The notes: generated by a model from the letters alone, not told the origin. 64,000 nt of DNA from an uncultured Actinomycetes bacterium (GCA_937888775.1 CALAQT010000036.1:21744-85743); one strand, 5' to 3'. Positions 26,266 through 36,328 are shown, numbered from the stretch's first letter. Made by a program: numbers and translations.

Positions 26266-29200
26266 GTGCATAAGACCACATTCGCAGGCTTGACTGAGCT
26301 TGATCCCGGTGATCCGATCTCGGCCGATGGCGCGAGCTTTACCCAGCGCAACCCGAGCATCACCGACCTCTACCTGCGGATCGGCGCCGTCACCCATCGT
26401 CACGACGCGCACTCCAAGCTCCCCGATCCTGTGGGCGTCCCGAGCGCCTCAGTGGCCACCAGTGGTGGTCAGATCCAAGCCGGGATCTCCATCTTCGCGG
26501 AGTACACGCTGACCGATCTCGACGGCGGCGAGACGAGAGCCAGTCGAGCCGTTCAGGTGAACACCGAAGCCACGCCAGCCGCACCGAGTGGAGGAATCGA
26601 CGCAGTCTTCGCTTCTGCGGCGGGCACGCTGCCAGTCGGTCAGTACGTCTATGCGCTTAGCCTCAATGACGCTGGTGGTGGCGAGACGGTTCTTGGCCCC
26701 GCGGTGTTCGTTCAGCGCCAGCCAGGCTACCCCTCCGGACAGGTCGATCTCTCGAATCTGGCGCAGGAGCTTGGCGGTTTCTATGTCTCCTGGAACCTGT
26801 GGCGAGCCCAGGACGGCGGCAACTTCGAGATTCTGGGTACGGGCGTCACCGACACGTTCACCGATAGTGGGCTGATCTGCACCGATGCGGCACGCACGCC
26901 GCCGAACGACATGAGCAACGTGCTCTCGACCAACCTGCTGAGCATCACGCTGCCCAGTGGTGCCCAGGACAGCTCGATCAGTGCGAGTGCGGCGAGCATC
27001 AGCCTGTACCTGTCGACCGATGGGTCCTTCCCCAATCCCTGCCTGTACGCCATCTACCCGGTCGCTTCGGCTGGGGCGACGATCCTCATCGCACAGCTCA
27101 CACTGCTGACGGGTGCGCCCCCGGTAGTCTCACGCTCCATCCAGGGCGCCCAGAAGATCAACCCCGACACCGACATGCTGGACTTCCCCTGGAAGCGTCC
27201 GGTGGCTAGTGCCTCGATGCTGCCGATGACAGGCAACGAGGACGGTGACATGCGTGAGACGTTGGACACGCATATCCTTTACATCTGGGACACGGGCACG
27301 TCCACCTGGATCGAGACCGCCCAGCCCGGGGCCTCTGGTGCAGCCGGGCCAGACGGTCCGACTGGTGCGAGTGGTGCTATGGGTCCGGCTGGACCTCCCG
27401 TGAGCGTGGACGGCCTCGGTCCGTTCACCGACATCGAGTTCGTCACCGGGGGCGACGTGGCGATCTCCGTCACCGACCTCGGCGGCGGTTCGGGTCAGGT
27501 GATGCTGACTGCCTCGGGTGGGGCCAGTGGTGATGTAGACAGTGGTGGCGGGGCCTCCATCTTCCCCTCACCAGAGACGGCAGACTATGTACTTGCCTCG
27601 GGAGATCGCTTCAAGGCGGTCGAGATGACGACGGGAGGTCACGTCCTCGTTCCCCTCAACGCGGACGTTGCCTTCGTGGTTGGCGATTGGGTTGAGCTAT
27701 TCGCGGATACCACCGACAACGTTGATGTGCTGGCCTCGGGTGTCGTGGAAGTGCTCGCACCGTCAGGTTGGACGAGTCTCGCAGGTGAGAACGCGACGGC
27801 GCGTCTACGCTTGCGTGACATCGACTCCTGGGTGTTGAGCGGTCGCCTTGCATTCACGCCCTCCGGTGGTGCCTCTGGCGTTTCCGGGCCTGAGCTGTTG
27901 TTCGCGGGCATCGCATCGGCGGTCACGACCGGAGGTATTCCTGGCGCGATGACCCTCGCCTACACCGTGCCCGCTGGCGCGTTCATCTCCCTGGTAGCGA
28001 CGAATACCGACGAGGTCGAGGAGCTGTCCGGTGTGACCGACTCACAGGGCAATACCTGGCACCTTGACTCTTCGGGCCTCGGCGTCACCGTAGCGTCGTG
28101 TCACGTCTCCGCGGAGCTAGTGGTAGGCGTGGATACGATCACAGTTGCCGGTGCTGGACTACATTGGTCAGTCTACGCATCCTCGTTCTCGGACGTGGGC
28201 GACCTGCGCGTTGCTGGCGTGGTCACCAACCCGTCATGCAGCATCACCCCAGTAGCAGGCGATCTTGTCGTCGGGTACAACGCAGGTTACGAGAACGACT
28301 CGACTTCGCCGTGGATCACCCTGTTCACGCAGACCGGCACCGACTCTGGCGCTGGAGGCTCTTATCAGATCGCCGCTGGTGGTAGCGTCACTTATGAGGG
28401 CGCTCCCTACACAGAGCCGAGCGTTGCGGTTGCCTATGAGCCCGCTAGTGTTGCCACATTCCTATACGACACCTTCACCAACGTTGATGGCACGCCGCTC
28501 ACCGCGCACATAGGTGAGGTTGGAGCCGTGTGGGTGATGCACCCCGCTGGCGATGTCAACCCATCGATAATCACGACAGACGAACTACGGCGCGGGGATG
28601 CACACGTCGCCGAGAACCGCCAGTTCGCCTCCTGGGTTCCGCTGAGCGCGGACTACACAGTCACCGCTGTCTTGACGGGCGTAGGTGCGGCCAACCAGGG
28701 CTACATGGACATCTGGGCGCGGCTGGACGAGACCGCGAACACCGGCTACCTGCTGCGCTACAACATGAACCCCGGTGGTGGGGCGCCTCCCGAGTTCGAG
28801 CTATTCCGTGCCGTTGCTGGCTCGTTCACCGAGTTGGGAACCTACACGGTTTCGCCGCCCGTAACGGCAACACTGAGCGTCGTCGGTACCACGATCAGTG
28901 TGAGTATCGGCGGAACGGTAGTGATGAGCTACACCGATAGTGGTGTAAGCGCTATCGGTCGAGTGGGTGTCGGCGGCGGCACAGGCGGCGGTGGGGACGC
29001 AACCAACGGCGTCTGGCTAAGCAGTCTGCTAGCCCTCCCAGCGGCAGTGTTCTTGAAGGACGCCTTCGTCGATGCCGATGCCACGGACCTGTCTGCGCAC
29101 ACGAGCGACTCGGGCTCGGCGTGGACCTACGAAGGCGCCGAAGCCGGGGTGCTCCAGATCCTTACCGACTCTCTGGTGGGCGTGGTCAACGGCGGCGACA

Positions 29201-29610
29201 CGCAGCCGACCTACTACGCTGATGTCACGCCGCCCAGCGCCGACTACGAGGTTAGCGCCGTGGTACACAACGTCAACTCGACAGGGGTCGCGATTGGCCT
29301 TTGGGCTAGGCTTGATACGACGGCCCATCGGGGTTACCTTGCTTCCATCGGTGGTGGAGTGATAGGTCTCTACCTTCACTACACCGGAGGGGGTTCGTCT
29401 TATACGTTGGGCGGTTCTGCTTCTGTGGCCGAAGGCGACACCATCACGCTCAAGGTGCAAGGCACGACGATTAGCGTACTGGTCAACGGCGTGACGCAGA
29501 TCACGGCCACTGACGGCACGATGACGGCGGCCGGGAAGGTCGGAGTTCGCGCCGTGGCCTACAGCGGCATCGCAGGCACGATCGACGACCTCGTAGCAAC
29601 GACGGTCTAA
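26266..29610 (+). CDS. Tail fibre protein with collagen-like stalk and two LamG-like domains
   Basis: A 1114-residue modular protein (GTG start). Order: tail-binding N-terminus (1-75); fibronectin-like beta domain (about 76-220); a second beta segment; a short collagen-like run (GPDGPTGASGAMGPAGPP, about 364-381); a beta region; and two related C-terminal domains, about 728-915 and about 925-1114, each opening with a DxF...DGT/AT.LxAH motif and containing an IWARLD or LWARLD strand. Such jelly-roll domains bind carbohydrate, so the protein probably recognises the host surface (inference). Confidence 0.7.
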   Translation: MHKTTFAGLTELDPGDPISADGASFTQRNPSITDLYLRIGAVTHRHDAHSKLPDPVGVPSASVATSGGQIQAGISIFAEYTLTDLDGGETRASRAVQVNTEATPAAPSGGIDAVFASAAGTLPVGQYVYALSLNDAGGGETVLGPAVFVQRQPGYPSGQVDLSNLAQELGGFYVSWNLWRAQDGGNFEILGTGVTDTFTDSGLICTDAARTPPNDMSNVLSTNLLSITLPSGAQDSSISASAASISLYLSTDGSFPNPCLYAIYPVASAGATILIAQLTLLTGAPPVVSRSIQGAQKINPDTDMLDFPWKRPVASASMLPMTGNEDGDMRETLDTHILYIWDTGTSTWIETAQPGASGAAGPDGPTGASGAMGPAGPPVSVDGLGPFTDIEFVTGGDVAISVTDLGGGSGQVMLTASGGASGDVDSGGGASIFPSPETADYVLASGDRFKAVEMTTGGHVLVPLNADVAFVVGDWVELFADTTDNVDVLASGVVEVLAPSGWTSLAGENATARLRLRDIDSWVLSGRLAFTPSGGASGVSGPELLFAGIASAVTTGGIPGAMTLAYTVPAGAFISLVATNTDEVEELSGVTDSQGNTWHLDSSGLGVTVASCHVSAELVVGVDTITVAGAGLHWSVYASSFSDVGDLRVAGVVTNPSCSITPVAGDLVVGYNAGYENDSTSPWITLFTQTGTDSGAGGSYQIAAGGSVTYEGAPYTEPSVAVAYEPASVATFLYDTFTNVDGTPLTAHIGEVGAVWVMHPAGDVNPSIITTDELRRGDAHVAENRQFASWVPLSADYTVTAVLTGVGAANQGYMDIWARLDETANTGYLLRYNMNPGGGAPPEFELFRAVAGSFTELGTYTVSPPVTATLSVVGTTISVSIGGTVVMSYTDSGVSAIGRVGVGGGTGGGGDATNGVWLSSLLALPAAVFLKDAFVDADATDLSAHTSDSGSAWTYEGAEAGVLQILTDSLVGVVNGGDTQPTYYADVTPPSADYEVSAVVHNVNSTGVAIGLWARLDTTAHRGYLASIGGGVIGLYLHYTGGGSSYTLGGSASVAEGDTITLKVQGTTISVLVNGVTQITATDGTMTAAGKVGVRAVAYSGIAGTIDDLVATTV

Positions 29611-29611
29611 A

Positions 29612-31435
29612 TTGGCCAATCCCGCACTGAAATCAATCGCCGCTTTCGAGGCCCCAGGTTGGGCTTTTCAGGACGACTGCGGCTACTACATCCACGCCGG
29701 ACGGGTCTACCTCCAGGGCGCGATCAACAACAACGACGGCTACCCCGTCGTACCGATCACCAGCACTACGATTCTGACCGGGCTGCCGCCAGCGATTCGC
29801 CCAACCTCAGACCAGCCCGTAGTCCTGTTCGTGGACGTGTTCGGATCCAACGATACGATCACCCCCGGCGTACACCAGCCGCTCACTCCCCTGGCTGCCA
29901 CCGTGACCACCAGCGGGGAGCTGCGCCTGGACGTGATGCCGCCCTACCTCAACGTGCCGCCACCCGACCCGCCCTACCGGCACATCGACGCCACCACCGG
30001 GTTGATGATCCCCGACTTCACGGGCGGGATCATCTACACGATCGCACTGGGCAACGCGAGCTGGCTACTTCACCACGAGGTCGATAGCTACCCGACTAAG
30101 AGCTTCGATCCCTACCTGGCCTTCTACGCCTTCGATGACATCGATTCTACGATCGACGTGCATGGGACGCGCGTTCACCTTGGCGGTCGCGTGCGCGTTA
30201 CTCAGGAGCGACCGTTCTCGCTTTCGCTCTACGGGCATCTCCCCGAAGAGTTCCTGGCGGGCATCACGCCGGACGACAGTTTCTTCTCCTACACGATCGC
30301 GCACGACTCTGACGGCGTCCCCTATGTGCTGAAAATCTACGGCGAAGAGAAGCTCATCGGCATTGAGCAGGACTCCGTCAGCACTCCTTGGCCAGCACCA
30401 CCCGCATGGGGTGTCAACGGGTGGGGTGACATCCGCACCACGGGGTACTGGGTTCCGAGTGGCCTGTATGACTGGGAAGGACTGGCCGACACCGGCCCCG
30501 AGAGTTCCGAGGGTCTGCGCTGGACACCGGGTGCGATGCGAGGTCAGCGCATGGGCGGCGGTGCCCTCGATGGTAACGGTGACGTGTTCGCGCTCGGCGT
30601 CTCACGCGAGGCGGTGAGCTGGGACCACGGCGCGTACTGGGTGAGCGCCCATGCACCCAACATGGGTGGGTTCCATTACGACACCACCTGCCCTCAAGCT
30701 GGCCCCAGCGGTCATGTGACCGCGTCCATCAGTGACCTACTAGAGGACTTCTACCCGCTGCCCGACTGGTTCGCCGTCTACGTCATATTTGAGACCTCGT
30801 GGCAGAACTACACCACCGGCCAGGGGGACGACTTTACGCCCTGGATGTTCGCCACCTGCGGCGTCTTCGGGACCGACTCGCACGCCGCTCCGGTCAGCGC
30901 CGATGCCGACTGCATCCTGGTCAACGCCCTCGACGGCACCGACACCCCTACTGGTCAGTCACTGGGCGGTGGAGACCTGCCCCTGAGTAATCCACTAGCA
31001 CCGACACCTTTCGCTGGCACTTGGCCTAATCACGGCTACGCCTTCGGCTCCCAGGGTGACGGTGGCAGCTCGCGCCAGGAGGGAATGCTCGCGCGCCCCG
31101 GCCGCGCCAGCGCCTACCCGTATGACCCCAACCGGCTGTCCACGGCGCTGCTGTGGAAGCCCGATGAAATCAATGACCTCACGCTGCGTCTCGACGGGGA
31201 GACGAACGCAGGCACGGTCGGGATCACGTTGCAAGTCCTGCCGTTCTGGGAGCAGCGCCGCCATTGGCTAAAGGTCGGTGACGTGCTCGACCTGACCGGG
31301 GCCGGATGGCAATCTCCCTCGGCCCCCGGCCAGATATTCCCAGGCCCCGTCGATGCTGGCGTGGTGCGACTCCGCAGCAAGATCCCCCTGCGCGAGCAGT
31401 ACCGCATCAGCGGCAGCGGGCTCGCGCCGCGCTGA
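29612..31435 (+). CDS. Minor tail / fibre-tip protein
   Basis: A 607-residue beta-rich protein and the last gene of the virion cassette. TTG start 1 nt after the previous stop with no ribosome site, so translation is probably coupled. Rich in Asp, Gly, Pro and Trp without repeats. Could be receptor-binding or a glycan-degrading tip, but I see no catalytic motif. Confidence 0.55.
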   Translation: MANPALKSIAAFEAPGWAFQDDCGYYIHAGRVYLQGAINNNDGYPVVPITSTTILTGLPPAIRPTSDQPVVLFVDVFGSNDTITPGVHQPLTPLAATVTTSGELRLDVMPPYLNVPPPDPPYRHIDATTGLMIPDFTGGIIYTIALGNASWLLHHEVDSYPTKSFDPYLAFYAFDDIDSTIDVHGTRVHLGGRVRVTQERPFSLSLYGHLPEEFLAGITPDDSFFSYTIAHDSDGVPYVLKIYGEEKLIGIEQDSVSTPWPAPPAWGVNGWGDIRTTGYWVPSGLYDWEGLADTGPESSEGLRWTPGAMRGQRMGGGALDGNGDVFALGVSREAVSWDHGAYWVSAHAPNMGGFHYDTTCPQAGPSGHVTASISDLLEDFYPLPDWFAVYVIFETSWQNYTTGQGDDFTPWMFATCGVFGTDSHAAPVSADADCILVNALDGTDTPTGQSLGGGDLPLSNPLAPTPFAGTWPNHGYAFGSQGDGGSSRQEGMLARPGRASAYPYDPNRLSTALLWKPDEINDLTLRLDGETNAGTVGITLQVLPFWEQRRHWLKVGDVLDLTGAGWQSPSAPGQIFPGPVDAGVVRLRSKIPLREQYRISGSGLAPR

Positions 31436-31493
31436 GGTTCACCGTCCGGGTCACCGGCTAGGGTCACCAGCTTCAACGACCCTTGGAGGAACG

Positions 31494-32783
31494 ATGGCAG
31501 AGCCCAAGCAGGGAGAGCCCAAGCAGGAGCAGACGGAGGACCGGGTAGGTCGCGAGGGAGGCCGGTGGCTGAACGCTCGGCCGACCCCCGCCGAGTTTGC
31601 GGAGTGGTTTGAGACGAACATGAAGATCGACCCGGCGCTCAACGCGCTCGATTACGTCGGCGGCGTGGTGCTGATCCCGGCCGTCGACACCAAGTCCAAG
31701 TACGTGACCGGCTTCCGCAACGGCAAGCCGATCATCGAGGAGCGCGAGGAGCTGGCGTTCATCCCCTACGCCAAGGTCGAGACGCGCATCAACTACTTCT
31801 GGGATCTCATCGCCGCCCACCATGAGGATTGGGTCGCGTTCGTCGAGCACGTCGACCTGGAGCGCCTGCCGGTGGTGATCGAAGCCGCCGTGCAGACGAT
31901 CGAGGAGGAGGGCAAGACGACGACGACCGAGCGCCCCGGCCGCCCCGATGCGATGACCTCGATGGTTCACCAGCTCCCCAAGGGCTTCTCGATCGCGGCG
32001 ATCCCAGTGGGCGAAGGGTTCACCTACTTCCTGTGCTGCACGACGCTCGTCGAGATTTACGACGCCGCCAAGCTCGCCGCGGCGCTGGAGAAGGCCTACG
32101 AGATGCTCGCAGCCGCGGGTCACGGGGCCAAGCTCGACGAGGCGATGTCGATCGCCCGGAAGCTGACGCCACCGCTACGCCGAGGCAGCGCCACCAAGCA
32201 GGTCCCGCTGCTCAAGGGCGGCTACGGCAGTCGCCAGCCCTACGCCGACGACTCGTCGCTGATGAAGGCAGAGACCGGCGCTCTGGGTCGCGCGCTCGGC
32301 TTCGCCGGGATCTTCGTCATCCCGGGCTCGGGCGTGGCGACCGCCGAGGACATGCAGGAGTCGCTCTCTCAGGGCCAGACGGTGAGCCAGGCGCCCCAGG
32401 CTGAGGCCGACGCGGGTCCGAGCACCCCCGAGGCCGCTCCAGCCCGCACAGGGGCCGAGCAGGCGCAGGACGACGAGACCAAGCTCGCGGCCCAGGCCGC
32501 CGCGCTCTGGAAGACGCTGAGCGAGGACTTCCCCGCGAAGGCCACCGAGTTCGGCACGTGGGCGCGCACCCGGCACCTGGCCAGCCTGCACGACGCCAAG
32601 GGCGCGATGCTGCGCGGCGTCGTGCGCAAGCTGGAGACGCTCGTCGACCAGGCCAAGCACGAGCAGCAGGAGCGCCTGGTCCAACCCACCCTCGAAAGCG
32701 CCGTTGCCGAGCCCGAAGTAGAGGCCGGGGGTGAGACCGTTGCCGCCCCAGCCGAGGAAGAGCCCAGCCCAGCAGCAGAGTGA
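31494..32783 (+). CDS. Putative single-strand annealing protein
   Basis: A 429-residue protein. The run SSLMKAETGALGRALGFAGI (about 257-276) matches the pattern seen in phage annealing proteins and related recombination-mediator families (ETxAIGRAL). The N-terminal 250 residues are folded. The C-terminal part is Ala/Glu/Pro-rich and disordered with an acidic end, as in proteins that contact partners. A Cas4-like exonuclease lies 2.3 kb downstream, a normal partner in recombineering-type modules. ATG 31494 chosen for its GGAGG site. Confidence 0.5.
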   Translation: MAEPKQGEPKQEQTEDRVGREGGRWLNARPTPAEFAEWFETNMKIDPALNALDYVGGVVLIPAVDTKSKYVTGFRNGKPIIEEREELAFIPYAKVETRINYFWDLIAAHHEDWVAFVEHVDLERLPVVIEAAVQTIEEEGKTTTTERPGRPDAMTSMVHQLPKGFSIAAIPVGEGFTYFLCCTTLVEIYDAAKLAAALEKAYEMLAAAGHGAKLDEAMSIARKLTPPLRRGSATKQVPLLKGGYGSRQPYADDSSLMKAETGALGRALGFAGIFVIPGSGVATAEDMQESLSQGQTVSQAPQAEADAGPSTPEAAPARTGAEQAQDDETKLAAQAAALWKTLSEDFPAKATEFGTWARTRHLASLHDAKGAMLRGVVRKLETLVDQAKHEQQERLVQPTLESAVAEPEVEAGGETVAAPAEEEPSPAAE

Positions 32784-33114
32784 CGCCGCTGCTCAGGTCG
32801 AGCGCGCCGCCGCGGCACTCTACGTTCAGATCCATCCACGCTGGACCTGGGAGGGCGTTGCGCCGATGTGGAAGGAGCTGTGGCGCGGTCACATCCGAAA
32901 CCTCGTGCAAATGGGGGTGATCTCGCTACCGCCCCCACCTAACGACGAGCGACCGATCGAGGGTCAGCTCACCATCGATCAGATGGTTTGCAACCACGTG
33001 TGGGCCGTGGGTTCGGACGCCTGCGATAGCTGCGGCGTGAGCTATCAAGCCTTGCACTTCGTGCCCGATGAGGTCGATCCGATGCGCGGTGTGCCCTTCG
33101 AGGATGAGCCGTGA
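32731..33114 (+). CDS. Hypothetical protein with a C-terminal zinc motif
   Basis: A 127-residue protein that overlaps the annealing-protein gene by 53 nt from a GTG start; the true start may be later. The middle looks helical (MWKELWRGHIRNLVQMGV). The C-terminus has CNHVW...CDSCG, a likely zinc site. It sits between recombination genes and may be part of that module. Confidence 0.5.
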   Translation: MRPLPPQPRKSPAQQQSDAAAQVERAAAALYVQIHPRWTWEGVAPMWKELWRGHIRNLVQMGVISLPPPPNDERPIEGQLTIDQMVCNHVWAVGSDACDSCGVSYQALHFVPDEVDPMRGVPFEDEP

Positions 33115-33569
33115 ACGTGATGCCCGGAGGTCCGGTCGTCGCTACCAACGGGAGACGGCTGCGCATCATGCCGCCCGAGGGCTGGGTCTGGCACGAGATT
33201 GACGTGCCGCGTGTGCCGCCCTCGATGAACAACAACGAGATACGGTCGAGCTGGCGCGGCTTCCAGACCCTCAAGAAGGACTGGCAGTCAGAGGTCGAGC
33301 TAATGCTGATGGTCCACGACATCAAACGTGAGGCCTATCAGCGAGCGATCGCTGGGGCGTGGATGCGTTTCGACGTGCGAGCAGGGCGACGCGACAGCGG
33401 TAACTACAGCTCGCTCATCTCCAAGGCCCTCGGTGACGCGCTAGATAACTACCGCGCGATCCCTGATGACGATGACCTGCACTTCTTCTTCACGGGCACA
33501 GAGTTCGAGGGCGTCACCGGGACACCACGGACCCGCTTCGTCATCGCACTCCAGCCCAACGACTTGTAA
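33111..33569 (+). CDS. RusA-like Holliday junction resolvase
   Basis: A 152-residue protein. PPSMNNNE in the first strand region and the run RRDSGNYSSLISKALGDAL followed by IPDDDD match the RusA pattern in which Asp residues bind the metals that cut four-way junctions. Length is close to RusA (about 120-150). GTG start overlaps the previous stop. It probably resolves recombination or replication intermediates before packaging. Confidence 0.65.
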   Translation: MNVMPGGPVVATNGRRLRIMPPEGWVWHEIDVPRVPPSMNNNEIRSSWRGFQTLKKDWQSEVELMLMVHDIKREAYQRAIAGAWMRFDVRAGRRDSGNYSSLISKALGDALDNYRAIPDDDDLHFFFTGTEFEGVTGTPRTRFVIALQPNDL

Positions 33570-33585
33570 CCCACCAGGAGGAACT

Positions 33586-33792
33586 ATGCCCACCACCAAG
33601 AAGGCCCCACCCATCCGGACGCCGGACGACAAGGTCAAGAAGGCCAAGCAGGTGAGCACTCAGGCGATCAACAAGGCCGCCGCCGTCGCCGCCGACATCG
33701 CCCGCAATCGCTCGACGCGGACTCGCTCGTCCTACAAGATCAAGGCCGACGCGCTGGACAGGGTGGCACGCATCTTGTCGGGCAAGGAGTAA
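33586..33792 (+). CDS. Small basic protein
   Basis: A 68-residue Lys/Arg/Ala-rich protein with strong GGAGG site. Composition suggests nucleic-acid binding. It ends 4 nt before a terminator hairpin, so it is the last gene of the annealing-protein/RusA transcript. Confidence 0.5.
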   Translation: MPTTKKAPPIRTPDDKVKKAKQVSTQAINKAAAVAADIARNRSTRTRSSYKIKADALDRVARILSGKE

Positions 33793-33796
33793 GACG

Positions 33797-33843
33797 AACG
33801 CCCCGAGCCCGCCGCGGGATATGAGGCAACGGGCTGGGGCGTT
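33797..33843 (+). terminator. Hairpin terminator after the RusA operon
   Basis: AACGCCCCGAGCCCG (33797-33811) pairs with CGGGCTGGGGCGTT (33830-33843) except for one bulged base. Ends in TTCTG. Clear gene-end hairpin. Confidence 0.75.
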
Positions 33844-33898
33844 CTGAGGGAGGAGAGTCCCTTGCGCTGCGCATGAAACCACAACGAGAGGACAGACA

Positions 33899-34432
33899 AT
33901 GGCTGACGACGTGAGGCACCTGGACGACGACGTGAAGTACCTGGACGCTGCGGAGTTTCGCAAGCGCGGCTACCTCCACGAGGTAAACCGGCTGGTGCTC
34001 CACCCGCTTGGCCTGGCGCTCAGCGTCGAGCGGGTCAAGGACCCCGGTCGGATCATCAGGCTCAAGGAGGCCGATGCCAAGGAGGCCATCGCCATGCTCG
34101 ACGAGGCGATAAAGCTCCTGAGTGACGGCCACGGCCCCGAGTCGATCCCTCCCCCCCTCGAAGCCCTGACCAAGCTGCGCAACGGGATTATGAAGGCACA
34201 GCGGGTCAAGGAGGGTGACGAGTGGTTCGGTCATATCTGGGACCGCCAGGACGACCCAGAGGGCCTGTATTACGCTGGCGACCTGCTCTCGGCCGAGAAG
34301 GCGATCGCCGTGTGCGGAGAGCTGCTCACCCGCCGCACCACGCGCATCGAGGCACTCGGCTACGTGATCCAGCCGATCCCCGACCAAAGCGTCCTGACCA
34401 CCAATCGCACCGACCCCACCGCTGCTCCATGA
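33899..34432 (+). CDS. Hypothetical protein
   Basis: A 177-residue protein. Residues about 1-100 are helical (LKEADAKEAIAMLDEAIKLL), and the run GHIWDRQDDPEGLYYAGDLLSAEKAI (read here in parts) suggests a small second fold. It starts a new transcription unit after a terminator. No family recognised. Confidence 0.55.
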   Translation: MADDVRHLDDDVKYLDAAEFRKRGYLHEVNRLVLHPLGLALSVERVKDPGRIIRLKEADAKEAIAMLDEAIKLLSDGHGPESIPPPLEALTKLRNGIMKAQRVKEGDEWFGHIWDRQDDPEGLYYAGDLLSAEKAIAVCGELLTRRTTRIEALGYVIQPIPDQSVLTTNRTDPTAAP

Positions 34433-34632
34433 GGGCGCGCTTCGAGGGCCGCTCCAGGCCCCGCGCCATCCATCGCGCTCGCGGTTGGGTCGACTATGAC
34501 GGCGAGATCACCCCGGCCGGTGAGCGCGAGGCCGAGGAGCGCCACAACCCCTACCCCGAGCCCGACGACTTCGACCTTGATGCGCCTCACGGCTGGGCGC
34601 CAGACCCCTTCCCTGGAGGGATGCTCCAGTGA
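34429..34632 (+). CDS. Small hypothetical protein
   Basis: A 67-residue protein with basic first third and acidic, Pro-rich remainder (PYPEPDDFDLDAP). ATGA overlap with the previous gene and GTGA overlap with the endonuclease gene that follows. Confidence 0.45.
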   Translation: MRARFEGRSRPRAIHRARGWVDYDGEITPAGEREAEERHNPYPEPDDFDLDAPHGWAPDPFPGGMLQ

Positions 34633-35129
34633 GGAAGATCCCGCTGCGAGCACGCGACGGAACCGTGCGCGCCTACGCGCTGATTGATGACGAGGACTAC
34701 GACACCGTGACCGCAAGACTTCGTGGCAATGGTGAAGTCCGCTGGTCGCTTGACAGCGACGGCTACGCGGTGCGGTCTACATGGCGCGATCGAAAGCGGA
34801 CCACCTTCAAGCTACACCGCGTTATCATGGCCGCGCCGCCTGGCGTCGAAGTTGACCATGAGGATCGCAACAGGCTCAACTGTTGCCGCTCGAACCTGCG
34901 CTTGGCAACACGCGCTCAGAACGCGCAAAACGTTGCAGCGAAAGTCACGGCGAACTCAGGTCATAGGAACGTTTACTGGAAGCCAAAGCGACGGCGCTAC
35001 CAGGTCCAATTCAAGGTTGGAGGCCGAGCTATCTGTATCGGTTGGTTCGAGCACCTTGAGGACGCGATAGCAGCGGCGCACCAAGCCAGAAAGGAGCTAC
35101 ACCCGTATGCAGCTACCCAGTCGTCCTGA
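34629..35129 (+). CDS. HNH homing endonuclease with AP2-like DNA-binding domain
   Basis: A 166-residue protein. HRVIM...VEVDHEDRNRLNCCRSNLR is a complete HNH core: DH of the first strand, N of the loop, N of the helix. The C-terminal 50 residues (GHRNVYWKPKRRRYQVQF) form an AP2-like domain. Such genes are selfish and move between phages. It is inserted in the operon just before the exonuclease, whose start and ribosome site lie inside its last codons. AT-richer than its neighbours. Confidence 0.85.
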   Translation: MRKIPLRARDGTVRAYALIDDEDYDTVTARLRGNGEVRWSLDSDGYAVRSTWRDRKRTTFKLHRVIMAAPPGVEVDHEDRNRLNCCRSNLRLATRAQNAQNVAAKVTANSGHRNVYWKPKRRRYQVQFKVGGRAICIGWFEHLEDAIAAAHQARKELHPYAATQSS

Positions 35130-36324
35130 TGGTGATGGAGTGGAGATCGGTGTCAGCGATGTCCTCGCCTGGCGTGACTGCCCCGCACGAGCGAAGTGGG
35201 GGCGCCAGCGACTCGTCGGGAAGGAGGCGCCAGAGTCGCAGTCGCCAGCGGCGAGCTACGGCAGTGCGATCCACCTGTGCATCGAGCTACTCGACAAGGG
35301 CGCCACACCCGACGAGGCGGCGCAGGCTGCGTTCGCTCAGTTCGCCAAGTGGCTAGAGCCGAGCGATCTCTCGCTGTTACTGGAGGACATGGAGAAGTAC
35401 CTGGCTCGTGAGATCCTCGGAGTGCGCACGCTGCTCAACGAGGGAGAGATCAGCGTCAGGCTCTTCGTTCACCCCATCGTCGGACAGGTCTGGTTCCGGG
35501 CTCGCATCGACCGGCTCGTGCAGTCGATCGATGACCCGGCGCAACTGATCCACATCGACTACAAGTCCAGCAAGCACGCCAAGTCCGAGGAGGAGGTCCA
35601 CAAAGACCTCCAATTGTGGAGCTACAACTGGGTGATCTACGAGTGGTTCGTCGACCTGTACCCCGAGGTCGACGACCCGGTGCTCCAGCAGTGGATGGAT
35701 CAGCTTCGCTACGGCCTCATCCCGACACATAAGGGACCGGCTCAACGAGCACAGATCAAGACCTGGCTCATCAAGGCGGTGACCGCGATGATCGACGACG
35801 AGGACGAGGCTCCGACGTTCAATGAATGGTGCCCCTGGTGCAGTCTCAAGTTCGACTGCCCGGTCGTGCAGTACCAGCTCACCGACTGGGCCAAGACCCG
35901 GATCGCTGCGCTGATGCCGCGCGAGGAGAAGTTCAACAAAGACGGCTCGGTGAGCAAGCGCCAGGGCAAGGTCGCGCTCGACCACACCCGGCTCAAGGAG
36001 TACGTCGAGATCCTGCACGACGTGAAGCGCGCCAAGCAAACGCTGGAGGCCTTCGACACCGAGGTCACCAAGACGCTCAAGGAGCTGCCGGTCAGCGACC
36101 TCAACGAGCTGGGCAAGCGCAAGTTCGAGCGCTCGGCCCGCGGCTTCTCCTCGGCGGCCAAGCGCCAGATCATCGACGAGCTGGGGCTTGGGACCTTCCT
36201 GCTGCTCAGCGACCTGTCCCTCGCATCCGTTGAACGCTTCTTCGGGGACGACAAGGACACGGCCGCGGGGATCCTCGCGCTGGCCGAGAGCCGCCCCGGC
36301 TACTCCGTCATCAGCGATGTCTGA
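35107..36324 (+). CDS. Cas4/RecB-like exonuclease (PD-(D/E)XK)
   Basis: A 405-residue protein with the full family pattern: SDVLAWRDCPARAKW start, GSAIH (motif I), WFRARIDRL (Asp of motif II), LIHIDYKSSK (D-x-K of motif III), DLQLWSYNW (Q-Y motif), and CPWCSLKFDCP, which with the early Cys could hold an iron-sulfur cluster as in Cas4/AddB-type nucleases. The C-terminal 130 residues form a Lys-rich helical extension. It would make single-strand tails for the annealing protein. GAAAGGAG ribosome site. Confidence 0.8.
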   Translation: MQLPSRPDGDGVEIGVSDVLAWRDCPARAKWGRQRLVGKEAPESQSPAASYGSAIHLCIELLDKGATPDEAAQAAFAQFAKWLEPSDLSLLLEDMEKYLAREILGVRTLLNEGEISVRLFVHPIVGQVWFRARIDRLVQSIDDPAQLIHIDYKSSKHAKSEEEVHKDLQLWSYNWVIYEWFVDLYPEVDDPVLQQWMDQLRYGLIPTHKGPAQRAQIKTWLIKAVTAMIDDEDEAPTFNEWCPWCSLKFDCPVVQYQLTDWAKTRIAALMPREEKFNKDGSVSKRQGKVALDHTRLKEYVEILHDVKRAKQTLEAFDTEVTKTLKELPVSDLNELGKRKFERSARGFSSAAKRQIIDELGLGTFLLLSDLSLASVERFFGDDKDTAAGILALAESRPGYSVISDV

Positions 36325-36328
36325 CGGG

